From positions 62,001-126,000 of the forward strand of contig NZ_CANLZW010000007.1 of the NCBI RefSeq assembly GCF_947495625.1: a stretch of 64,000 nucleotides of DNA, written 5' to 3'. How positions within the stretch are numbered: the first letter of the stretch is position 1; every line of letters begins with the position of its first letter. Positions 9,198-16,409 of the stretch are shown here, piece after piece. A model generated the notes under the pieces. It saw only the letters and a program-made list of their open reading frames with translations. It was not told the origin of the DNA and ran no database searches. Both the position numbers and the translations under genes were made by a program. The stretch is from an uncultured Cocleimonas sp. (GTDB lineage: Bacteria; Pseudomonadota; Gammaproteobacteria; Thiotrichales; Thiotrichaceae).

Positions 9198-9920
9198 ATG
9201 ACCGAATTAGCCTTACCCATTTTATATGCCTTTGCCGGTGTATTAATGTTTTTGGAACATCGTTTTCCTGCCCATCCCTTAATGTTCGAATGGAAATGGT
9301 ATGGGCGTGCGGCACTGGTAAATGCACTTATCTTTGGCGTTTACATTTTGGTCGATATGTTGTGGAACAGCATCGCGAATGGCTGGTCGCTATTTTCATT
9401 AAGTGATTCGATGTCAGCGCCTTTGGCAGCATTGATTGCTTATGTGATATTTAACTTTGTGGGCTATTGGTGGCACCGTTTTCGTCATGCATCACCGTTA
9501 GCTTGGAGAGTTTTTCATCAACTACATCACAGTCCAAAACGCTTACAAACGTTGACTGCTTTTTATATCCACCCACTCGATATGACATTTGATTTAATCA
9601 TCAGCAATAGCGTTGTGTTTGTTCTATTGGGGTTAAATCTGGAAGCGGCATCATGGTTTCTATTAATCACAGGCTCGGCGGGTTTCCTAATTCACGCCAA
9701 TATCCGATTACCCCATTGGGTTGGATACGTTTTTCAAACGCCAGAAATGCACCGTTTGCATCACAAGTCTGGTCATCATTCACAGAATTATAGCGACATC
9801 GTTTGGTGGGACATGCTCTTTGGTACATACAGCAACCCCAAGCATGACGTCGATTCGTGTGGCTTTTCTGAAAAGCGCGAAAGCAAATTACTTTCAATGT
9901 TACTCACTAAAAAAATATAA
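9198..9920 (+). CDS. fatty acid hydroxylase / sterol desaturase family protein
   Basis: The 240-residue membrane protein carries the di-iron histidine boxes of the family: HRFRH (93-97), HQLHH (107-111) and HRLHH (185-189) with a further HH at 193-194, plus the downstream WWDMLFGTY stretch. These enzymes use a di-iron centre and O2 to hydroxylate or desaturate lipids in the membrane. The substrate is unknown. The start is the ATG after the cDNA-like AGAT..GGAG region at 9178-9192. An acyltransferase-like gene follows after 18 bases, so the two probably form an operon. Confidence 0.85.
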   Translation: MTELALPILYAFAGVLMFLEHRFPAHPLMFEWKWYGRAALVNALIFGVYILVDMLWNSIANGWSLFSLSDSMSAPLAALIAYVIFNFVGYWWHRFRHASPLAWRVFHQLHHSPKRLQTLTAFYIHPLDMTFDLIISNSVVFVLLGLNLEAASWFLLITGSAGFLIHANIRLPHWVGYVFQTPEMHRLHHKSGHHSQNYSDIVWWDMLFGTYSNPKHDVDSCGFSEKRESKLLSMLLTKKI

Positions 9921-9938
9921 AACTGAGGATTTTTACCC

Positions 9939-10607
9939 ATGAACAACTTCATAAACAAGACAATGAATAACAAGATGACTTTTAAAGATTTTCACAACTT
10001 CGACGCGTTAATGGCAGAAGGTGATATGAGTGAGCAATTAATTAAAACCTATCAGAATATATTTGGAGACCCTGATCTTTGGGGGGAAAGCTACTCTCAA
10101 GCTGAAGTGGAAGAAAAGCTCAAAGATGAATTGTCAGGCAATGCAGGCTTACGGTTATGTATAAATGATAATGATGTCGATAAAGTAAGTGATAAAGTTG
10201 CTGATAGCGCAAATCAAACAACCAATGATTTACTCGGCTTTTGTTGGGCGCAACAATTAGGATTACAGGGAGTAAAATCTGCGATTGAATCAATCCAGTT
10301 TTATCAGGATCTGGGTTGCCCCAAAATATTAGAACCACTAAAACGTATTCTGGATGATAAGCCGGTGTTGTATGTGCATGATTTAGGTATCTCAAAAGAC
10401 TATCGAGGACAGGTGCCGCTGCATAAACTCATCTGCCCTGTGTTGAACTCTTTAGCGGAACGCAGTCAAACCAGTAGATTGTTTTTCTGGAGTATTAAAG
10501 AATCACGCATTTATAAACTCGCCCAATATGCCAGTTTTAAACAAGTTGCGAATATTGCAGGTATGCAATTCTTTATTGGTGATATTAAACCGTGTAGCGC
10601 TTTTTAA
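9939..10607 (+). CDS. putative GNAT-like N-acyltransferase
   Basis: The 222-residue protein has a segment VLYVHDLGISKDYRGQ (about residues 146-161) that resembles the beta4-loop acetyl-CoA motif (R-G-x) of GNAT folds, followed by LFFWSIKESRIYKLAQYASF, like the beta5/alpha4 end. The first 60 residues are acidic and less typical. A GAGG ribosome-binding site lies 10 bases before the ATG. It follows the hydroxylase closely, which would fit lipid or small-molecule acylation, but that is only context. Weak family match. Confidence 0.5.
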   Translation: MNNFINKTMNNKMTFKDFHNFDALMAEGDMSEQLIKTYQNIFGDPDLWGESYSQAEVEEKLKDELSGNAGLRLCINDNDVDKVSDKVADSANQTTNDLLGFCWAQQLGLQGVKSAIESIQFYQDLGCPKILEPLKRILDDKPVLYVHDLGISKDYRGQVPLHKLICPVLNSLAERSQTSRLFFWSIKESRIYKLAQYASFKQVANIAGMQFFIGDIKPCSAF

Positions 10608-10621
10608 TATTAACCCCTTAG

Positions 10622-10704
10622 AAAAAAGTGCCTGCGCAAAGCATAAATTCCAAAATCGTTTTGTAAACATCAAAACGAATTGTCATTCAAAGGTGGGGGG
10701 TGAC
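10622..10704 (+). repeat. dispersed G6 repeat, copy 4, split by about 55 bp
   Basis: The left part AAAAAAGTGCCT is at 10622-10633 and the right part AAAGGTGGGGGGTGAC at 10689-10704. The 55 bases between them contain a hairpin (TCGTTTTG / CAAAACGA, 10656-10678). It looks like one repeat interrupted by a small insertion, or two partial copies. Confidence 0.65.
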
Positions 10705-10789
10705 AAAAATCACTAAACAGCTTTGCTGGGTGAGTCTATACTTGATAACAGCTATAAAATAATTATTAACGTTGAAATAGGGTAGTTAA

Positions 10790-11320
10790 ATGAAAAAAAT
10801 ATTCATCATAGTTCTGTTTGTTGTGTGTGGCCTTGCTGCATCTGAATTGTTTAAAAATTTAAATGGTGATGCGTCTGCCAATGCAGCTACACCCACTGAA
10901 AGTGAAACGGCAAAAAACACGAAAAATGAGTACCCTGAATTTGCCAATGTATTTAGTACCGAATCCAGCTTTAAGGATGCTAAAGATGATTTACTAGCAG
11001 CAATTGCCGCAGAAGGTCTGGTCATCAGTTACACCTCACACGCTAAAACCATGTTGGAAAACACCGCTGAAATAGCAGGCGTGACCACCCCAGTCTATGA
11101 TGATGCAGAAATTTTACTATTCTGTAAGGCTGATTTATCTCATGCCTTGGTTGGCGCAAATCCTCACAATATCGTGTTATGTCCTTATGCTATTGCGATT
11201 TATGTTGTTCATAATGAACCAGAGAAAGTCTATCTAAGCTTTAGAGAGCCAGATGCAAGAGTGCCTGAAGCGAAAGCGATCAAAGCTTTGCTGGTAAGTA
11301 TTATCGAAGAAGTTATTTAG
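10790..11320 (+). CDS. DUF302-domain exported protein
   Basis: The 176-residue protein begins with a hydrophobic export signal (MKKIFIIVLFVVCGLAASEL), then a low-complexity acidic linker, then a DUF302-like domain (about 65-175) with DDLLAAIAAEGLVISYTSHA and the C-terminal strand AIYVVHNEPEKVYLSFREP. DUF302 proteins are small periplasmic or cytoplasmic proteins of unknown function, sometimes placed with sulfur-oxidation genes. No such genes are adjacent here. A 12-13 bp hairpin lies 45 bases after the stop. Confidence 0.7.
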   Translation: MKKIFIIVLFVVCGLAASELFKNLNGDASANAATPTESETAKNTKNEYPEFANVFSTESSFKDAKDDLLAAIAAEGLVISYTSHAKTMLENTAEIAGVTTPVYDDAEILLFCKADLSHALVGANPHNIVLCPYAIAIYVVHNEPEKVYLSFREPDARVPEAKAIKALLVSIIEEVI

Positions 11321-11364
11321 AGCACTGACAAAGAACGTTGATAAAGAACAGTGACAAAGAAATC

Positions 11365-11399
11365 TACTCAAGCCTCGCTATGTTATCGAGGCTTGAGTA
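11365..11399. terminator. hairpin between convergent genes
   Basis: ACTCAAGCCTCG (11366-11377) pairs perfectly with CGAGGCTTGAGT (11387-11398) across a 9-base loop. There is no T-run on either side, so intrinsic termination is possible but not typical. It lies between DUF302 and the transglutaminase gene. Confidence 0.6.
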
Positions 11400-11418
11400 T
11401 CAAAAGAAATATCCTTAT

Positions 11419-12270
11419 TTAGCATTCGCTAACCCAAACACCCACATCAAGCTTTGACTCAGCTGAACCAGCGTATGACCCAGATATAGGGGGCACAGAC
11501 TCAGCTAATCGAGATACCGCCACGGGTATATGATCTGTTCCAACAATATCGCCTATCGTCGGGTCAAACCCTTTCCAGCCTCCGCCAGGTATATAAACTT
11601 CAGCCCATGCATGCGTAGACCCAACCTGACTAGACATAAGCGGAGCGTGTAAATATCCGCTAACAAAACGAGAGGCAAGGCCCAGACACTTTACAGCTTC
11701 CATAAAGAGTAAGGCAAAATCACGACAAGACCCCGAACCGAGTGTCAGAGTTTCTTTGGCAGATTGAACTCCGGGTTCTTCTCTCACCGTGTAAGTCAGT
11801 GTTTTGTAGATGGTTTCAGTAAGCCGCTTTAAGAGCGTATAGGTTTGAACTTGTTCGCCAGACTTCCAGCTTTCAAATATCCAGTTGTTTAAAAGTTCTC
11901 TGGTCTTTTGATCGGGTAAAACCCTGTAGGGTGACAATAAACACTGGTCTCCCTCGTTGTAGGAAAAAGGGTAGTTAATCGCATAATCTGCCACAATAAA
12001 ATCCAATGGAGATTCATTGAATTGCTGAATGATGACTTCACTTTCAACGGTGAGCTGTTGCGTTGGGCTAGTAAAGTTGGCGATAGCAACAGAATTATCT
12101 TCAACATCCCTATGCCAGTATATTTTGGCATCGGGTGTAGTTTTTAGCACAAAAGATTCGATACGGAGGTCGTGGCCTTCGCGAGGACGCAACATTAATT
12201 GATGGGGACCAAGCGTTACTGTATCGGTATAATTGTAATAGGTACGATGTATGATGCGATAGCGTTTCAT
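11419..12270 (-). CDS. transglutaminase-like cysteine peptidase family protein
   Basis: The 283-residue protein has the bacterial transglutaminase N-terminal beta domain (starting YRIIHRTYYNYTDTVTLGPH) and a transglutaminase core with a complete Cys-His-Asp triad: Cys182 in GSGSCRDFALLFMEA, His220 in STHAWAEVY and Asp236 in GWKGFDPT. Such proteins are probably proteases or amide hydrolases rather than crosslinkers. They are often cytoplasmic and encoded beside circularly permuted ATP-grasp genes, which are absent here. No signal peptide. Solitary gene. Confidence 0.88.
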   Translation of the reverse strand: MKRYRIIHRTYYNYTDTVTLGPHQLMLRPREGHDLRIESFVLKTTPDAKIYWHRDVEDNSVAIANFTSPTQQLTVESEVIIQQFNESPLDFIVADYAINYPFSYNEGDQCLLSPYRVLPDQKTRELLNNWIFESWKSGEQVQTYTLLKRLTETIYKTLTYTVREEPGVQSAKETLTLGSGSCRDFALLFMEAVKCLGLASRFVSGYLHAPLMSSQVGSTHAWAEVYIPGGGWKGFDPTIGDIVGTDHIPVAVSRLAESVPPISGSYAGSAESKLDVGVWVSEC

Positions 12271-12422
12271 ATTAACCCTGAGATGAAAGTTTAATTACTT
12301 TAATTACTTGTAAAGGAGTGCTCTTAATAAATCCCTTAAAAATGACTTTGTGTTCAGATAAAAATCTAATTCGCTGTGTAGATTGTGCAGTGAGTCCTTA
12401 ACGCAAAAGGGGGTATCTACTA

Positions 12423-13025
12423 TTATTTTTTAGCAGTCAGTAAAAATACCGGAAAAACGCCTTCTGGCCTGTGCATCACACTAGCATCTACTACGTTAAC
12501 TTCATCAAAACCAGCTTGCTTAGCGGCAAGTGCTATCTCATCTCGTTCAAAACCAAAATGAAAGACACCTGTATCTTCCGTATGGAAACTGCCGTCCTCC
12601 TTATCAAGATCAGATATGGCGATTATTCCGCCATCATTTAATAAAGAATAGAACTTATCGAACATCGCATTTATATCTTTTACATGATGCATAGTCATTG
12701 AAGAAATGATTCCATCAAATGTCTCCGTAATATCTTCGGTGACTAAGTCAATTTCCCGAATATCAATTTCACAGCTCAGACTGTTTCGCTTTTTATCCAG
12801 CTGCTCAATCATTGATTTCGAAATATCAATAGCCGTAATTTTTTGCACAAATGGCGCAATGCGCTCAAGTAGTAATCCAGTACCCGAACCAAAATCCATC
12901 AAGTGCATTGTTGGATCAAATTTTACATTTTCAATGACAGTATTCGCAATGTTCTCGACATTCGAAACTCTTTTATCATCTTTCTCGTAAACATCTGCCT
13001 TGTGTTCAAAAAAATCTTTATTCAT
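12423..13025 (-). CDS. class I SAM-dependent methyltransferase
   Basis: This 200-residue Rossmann-fold methyltransferase has SAM motif I at LMDFGSGTGLLLERI (about residues 42-56), an acidic residue after strand 2 (ITAIDISKSM, about 68-77), and motif IV-like GIISSMTMHHVKD near 105-117. It is close in form to UbiE-like small-molecule methyltransferases. The substrate is unknown. It starts a run of short minus-strand genes (13-16 kb) that may be stress-related accessory genes. Confidence 0.85.
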   Translation of the reverse strand: MNKDFFEHKADVYEKDDKRVSNVENIANTVIENVKFDPTMHLMDFGSGTGLLLERIAPFVQKITAIDISKSMIEQLDKKRNSLSCEIDIREIDLVTEDITETFDGIISSMTMHHVKDINAMFDKFYSLLNDGGIIAISDLDKEDGSFHTEDTGVFHFGFERDEIALAAKQAGFDEVNVVDASVMHRPEGVFPVFLLTAKK

Positions 13026-13109
13026 TTGTGTTACCTACCTTTCGAACATCTTGTTAAAGAGTGCCTGATTTTGGCGATCCACTGATACCGTGTTCTGTTC
13101 TGTTCTAGT

Positions 13110-13310
13110 TTATTTATTCTGAAGTATTCTTAGTTCTTCACTCAAGCTTTTTATGTCTTTTTCCAGCTTCTGTACTGCTAGTTTAGATACTTGAGAAACC
13201 CCTGATTTTTTTGTCCCGGTAGCGCTCCAGCTTTCTGTTCCTTTTCTAGAACTAGCTAACTGAGCTTTCATTTCATTTATTTTATTTAGTAATAATTCTT
13301 TTTCATTCAT
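13110..13310 (-). CDS. small hypothetical protein with coiled-coil propensity
   Basis: The 66-residue charged protein has two heptad-like helical stretches (ELLLNKINEMKAQLASS, VSKLAVQKLEKDIKSLSEEL) joined by a Ser/Thr/Gly-rich linker. The composition suggests a short dimerising or partner-binding protein. No family recognised. It lies between a methyltransferase and a dispersed repeat. Confidence 0.5.
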   Translation of the reverse strand: MNEKELLLNKINEMKAQLASSRKGTESWSATGTKKSGVSQVSKLAVQKLEKDIKSLSEELRILQNK

Positions 13311-13418
13311 TTTCTTGTACTCAATTGATTTGTTTAATTAAAGATATTGTAAAGCAAACGCGTGTTTTATGAACGTGAATCTATTTCTAATTCTTGCGAA
13401 GGGACAATTAACACGAAT

Positions 13419-13447
13419 AAAAAAGTGCTTATAAGTAGGGGGGTGTC
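13419..13447 (+). repeat. dispersed G6 repeat, copy 5
   Basis: A-run, GTGCTTATAAGTAGGGGGG, then TGTC. G-rich strand on plus, upstream of the small 66-aa gene and downstream of a pseudogene. Confidence 0.9.
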
Positions 13448-13511
13448 TAAATTAACGAATTAATAGTGAAAGCATAGATTTTGCGTCGCAAATTTATTTT
13501 TATGATTGGTT

Positions 13512-13925
13512 TTATTGTTTAGTGAGCGCTGAACGTATTACAGCAATTTCAGCCTTATCATTTACTGCTTCCCAATGTTTGCCATTTCCAAAAATGGCGA
13601 TAACATCTCCCAGATTAATATCATAGCTACCGCACCATCCAAGTTTTGCTATTAATATATCCTGACTTTCTCCCTTTAAGACTTAATAGACTTTAACTCG
13701 AACGTTTTTGTCTGTGCTTCTAAACATATAGCCTTGACTATCTTCGGGAAGAATCGTTTTTTCTAGTTCTGGGATCGCGATACTGGAAACTCTTCCAATA
13801 TATACCTGCTCATGAAGTTTGGCGCGATGACTGCCTTCAATTTGAATGGGATGCTCACACGCTTTTGCACTTTGAAATGTAATGAACAGGAAGGTAAATA
13901 CAAAATAGTATTTAGAAGTAATCAA
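13512..13925 (-). pseudogene. exported protein gene interrupted by an in-frame TAA
   Basis: The frame opens with a signal peptide (MITSKYYFVFTFLFITFQSAKA) and reads 80 codons to VRVKVY, then TAA (13683-13685). It continues in the same frame for 56 more codons (VLKGESQDILIAKLGWCGSY onward) to a TAA at 13512-13514. The join KVY-stop-VLKG matches a common pattern in small secreted proteins where a residue such as Glu sits at the stop. No frameshift is needed. The full product would be about 137 residues of unknown function. Truncated translation of the first 80 residues alone is possible. Confidence 0.65.
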
Positions 13926-14038
13926 TATGTGCTCTAAGACCTCAAAAATAATGGTCTGCTTGATTGACGTGTTAAATACACATCAATCATCAGGGTGAAA
14001 TCGAGAAGTGACAAGTGACTTAGCAATTTATAACTCTA

Positions 14039-14287
14039 TTAATTATAAAAGGCTTCAACCGTTCCTTTTAGCGTAATTAGAAGTGGTTGTCCGCGACGGT
14101 CCAACGCTTTAGGAGAAGCAACTTTTACCCAACCTTCACTAATACAATATTCTTCAACATCGTTGCGTTCTTTATTATTAAACTTGATGCCAATTTCGTG
14201 CTCGAAAATTTCTTTTACATGGTGTGGGCTACGAGGATTACCCGAAAGTCGGTCTGGCAATGGTGGTCGAGAATCAGTATCTGTCAT
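14039..14287 (-). CDS. DUF3297 family protein
   Basis: The 82-residue protein matches the highly conserved DUF3297 pattern: PPLPDRLSGNPRSPHHVKEI, then FEHEIGIKFNNKERNDVEEY, CISEGW and KALDRRGQPLLITLKGTVEA. The family is small, proteobacterial and uncharacterised. Full length, with a typical C-terminus. It lies between the two nonsense-bearing pseudogenes but appears intact itself. Confidence 0.9.
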   Translation of the reverse strand: MTDTDSRPPLPDRLSGNPRSPHHVKEIFEHEIGIKFNNKERNDVEEYCISEGWVKVASPKALDRRGQPLLITLKGTVEAFYN

Positions 14288-14361
14288 GTGAATGTCCTTA
14301 TTTTAAAATAGTGAGTGATTGTAGGTAATAAAGACTTGGCACTCAAGAATGTTATTACTAA

Positions 14362-14703
14362 CTACAGTGCAAGCCACATGGAATAGGGCCTATCTAATTT
14401 CTCTTTCAGTTGAGAAATACTAAAAGCACCAAACTCTTCTTCGATGAGTTTATCTTCAATAAAGACTTTTACTACTGGCAGGCTAAATACACCGAATTGT
14501 GCGCATATTTCAGGTGATATTTCGCAGTCGATATAAGCGCTTTGCATTTAAGGGAAGTGTTCTTTCAGCATTGCCTCAAGATGTGGTCGTATGCTTTTGC
14601 AAACGCCACAAGTGGGGCCGCCAAATAAAATAAACAAAGCACCTTGGGATGATAGCTTTTCTATTAATGCAATATCTGTAAAGTTATTCATAGCATTGTT
14701 CAT
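14362..14703 (-). pseudogene. thioredoxin-like gene interrupted by an in-frame TAA
   Basis: From ATG at 14703 the frame encodes 51 residues with a thioredoxin active site (CGVC at 32-35, in GGPTCGVCKS), then TAA at 14548-14550. It resumes in the same frame at ATG 14547 for 61 codons with the rest of the thioredoxin fold, including the cis-proline region (FSLPVVKVFIEDK). The intact protein would be about 112 residues. Both halves look undamaged, which suggests a recent nonsense change. An alternative is separate translation of the second half from its own ATG, directly after the stop, by reinitiation. Confidence 0.7.
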
Positions 14704-14725
14704 AGCGGGTGAATGTCATGGTGGT

Positions 14726-15379
14726 CTATTTAGACAGCTTCTGTAGTGCCTTAATAATATCCTCAGGCTCAGAGCGAGTGCGATAATCAACATCGACAAA
14801 GCGCCATGTAATGACACCATCAGTATCTAAAACAAAAGTCGCAGGAATCGGAAGCATGCTGCCATTGCCATTATTGATTTCTTCTAGATCAAGCTTACGG
14901 TCTACTTTCATGTGCTCTACAAGAAACTCTGGAACTTCCCATGCAACACCGTATTCAGCCGCAACTTTTGCATTCTGGTCAGACAATACAAGAAAGTCCA
15001 TTTCACTAATGGCGTTCTTTGTCATCGACCCATCAGGTACTTGTGGGCTAATGGCAACCAATTCAGCACCTAGCGCATGAATATCACCTAAACGTGCTTG
15101 CAAAGCTCTAAGCTGTAAATTGCAGTAAGGACACCAGCTACCACGATAAAAAGTGACAACAAGAGGGCCTTTTGCCAGTAAAGCAGGCAATGATACTAAT
15201 TTACCATCTGGATCTGGTAATTTGAAACCAGGTGCTTGCGTGCCCGTTTCAACAGCGTTGCTACCTTGTTGGAAGTCTTTTGCCTGCTTAATGATATCTT
15301 CGACGCCTTTCATAAACTCAGGGTTAGCTTGTCGAGACTCTTCAATTTTAGCCTCGGTCTGTTCTTTTAGACGTATCAT
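14726..15379 (-). CDS. AhpC/TSA-family peroxiredoxin-like protein
   Basis: The 217-residue thioredoxin-fold protein carries GSWCPYC (Cys83 and Cys86) in VTFYRGSWCPYCNLQLRALQ, a peroxiredoxin-like variant with two cysteines in CxxC spacing, and the C-terminal strand pair PIPATFVLDTDGVITWRFVD. Related proteins reduce peroxides or act as thiol oxidoreductases. An N-terminal helical extension of about 45 residues precedes the fold, which is usual for this subgroup. It lies 22 bases upstream of the broken thioredoxin-like gene on the same strand, so the thioredoxin may once have been its partner. Confidence 0.85.
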   Translation of the reverse strand: MIRLKEQTEAKIEESRQANPEFMKGVEDIIKQAKDFQQGSNAVETGTQAPGFKLPDPDGKLVSLPALLAKGPLVVTFYRGSWCPYCNLQLRALQARLGDIHALGAELVAISPQVPDGSMTKNAISEMDFLVLSDQNAKVAAEYGVAWEVPEFLVEHMKVDRKLDLEEINNGNGSMLPIPATFVLDTDGVITWRFVDVDYRTRSEPEDIIKALQKLSK

Positions 15380-15420
15380 GATCTTCCTTTAATATGCTGA
15401 CTATTTTTTATTTGGGCTTG

Positions 15421-15693
15421 TTATTCATCTTTATTTTCAGCCTTATCTTCAGTTTTATCTTCAGCTTTCTTAACGCGTATTTTATTGCTACCGACTGCTT
15501 TGTTGTTTAAATGTTTGATTGCGGCTTTTGCATCACCTATTTTGGGCATCTCAACGAATCCAAAGCCTTTAGACGCGCCACTATTGATATCTTTTATCAG
15601 AGTGCAATATTGAACTGCGCCGAATTCTTCAAATAACTTTTGTAGCTCTTCTTCTGTTGTTGATCGATCTAAGTTACGTACTAATAATTTCAT
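15421..15693 (-). CDS. RRM-type RNA-binding protein
   Basis: The 90-residue protein has a single RNA-recognition motif with RNP2 (LLVRNL, residues 3-8) and RNP1 (KGFGFVEM, residues 42-49), followed by a Lys/Glu/Asp-rich tail (AEDKTEDKAENKDE). Short bacterial and cyanobacterial Rbp proteins of this type bind RNA and are often cold- or stress-induced. It lies 41 bases upstream of the peroxiredoxin gene on the same strand. Confidence 0.9.
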   Translation of the reverse strand: MKLLVRNLDRSTTEEELQKLFEEFGAVQYCTLIKDINSGASKGFGFVEMPKIGDAKAAIKHLNNKAVGSNKIRVKKAEDKTEDKAENKDE

Positions 15694-15849
15694 TTATAAT
15701 CCGATGGGTAATTTTTCATTGAGGACACGTTTTGGTTAATTAGCATTACATCGCAATAAACGGTATTAGCTAGTTCTGCGAAACGTGTTTTTGTTGTGAG
15801 AATATTTGCTAGTCTGTTCTGTTCTGTTATTTATTAATGTATTAATATA

Positions 15850-16158
15850 TTAATGTTTTGTTTCTACATCTTCTGCATCAATTGGCCAAGTGTTAAAAAC
15901 AAGACAGCTTCCACTTGCCTTTGCTTCTTTAAAGTATTGATATCTTTCTTCACTTTTCTTTAAATCACCTTTAAATACCCAAGATACTTCGTCAGTTTCT
16001 TCAGCGTACCAACCTGCATCTTCGATGTAATACCTGGCAATCACTTCAGCACCTTCCTCATCCTTAAAATTAATATAAGCATTCACATAGGCACCGCCAA
16101 GTTCTTTGGACTCATTATTATCAGGTTTTGGCTTGGCTACTATGGTAAATATAAACAT
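15850..16158 (-). CDS. hypothetical protein
   Basis: The 102-residue soluble protein has no signal peptide. It alternates short strands with acidic and aromatic segments (AYINFKDEEGAEVIARYYIE, then DAGWYAEETDEVSWVF). No family was recognised with confidence. It is the first gene of the minus-strand small-gene run and is divergent from the SulP transporter across a reverse-oriented dispersed repeat. Confidence 0.6.
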   Translation of the reverse strand: MFIFTIVAKPKPDNNESKELGGAYVNAYINFKDEEGAEVIARYYIEDAGWYAEETDEVSWVFKGDLKKSEERYQYFKEAKASGSCLVFNTWPIDAEDVETKH

Positions 16159-16190
16159 AATTCTTCTGATCTATTGTTGGTATTCAAAAA

Positions 16191-16220
16191 GACACCCCCG
16201 TACTTTAGGGCACTTTTTTC
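16191..16220 (-). repeat. dispersed G6 repeat, copy 6 (reverse)
   Basis: GACACCCCCGTACTTTAGGG then CACTTTTTTC on plus, so the G-rich strand is minus. One C is replaced by G in the C-run. It lies in the divergent region before the SulP gene. Confidence 0.85.
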
Positions 16221-16409
16221 TTATTATACGATGCTTAGTTTAAAGAATGATCGAATTGTCTTAAATTAGATTAATTAATCCATAAATAAAATAGATTATA
16301 GAAAATTGTTGATTAGTTTCTGCTATCTTTATGATAATAATGAAATAGTATGAATCAGCATATTTTGATTCAAATAAAAAAGCACAATAAAGACACCAAT
16401 AGGGCAAGA

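Noticed and set aside
13683-14550. Reading the two in-frame TAA codons as recoded sense codons
   Set aside because: TAA is used as normal stop in many genes of this window, and no recoding signal is visible. Nonsense change or error is simpler.
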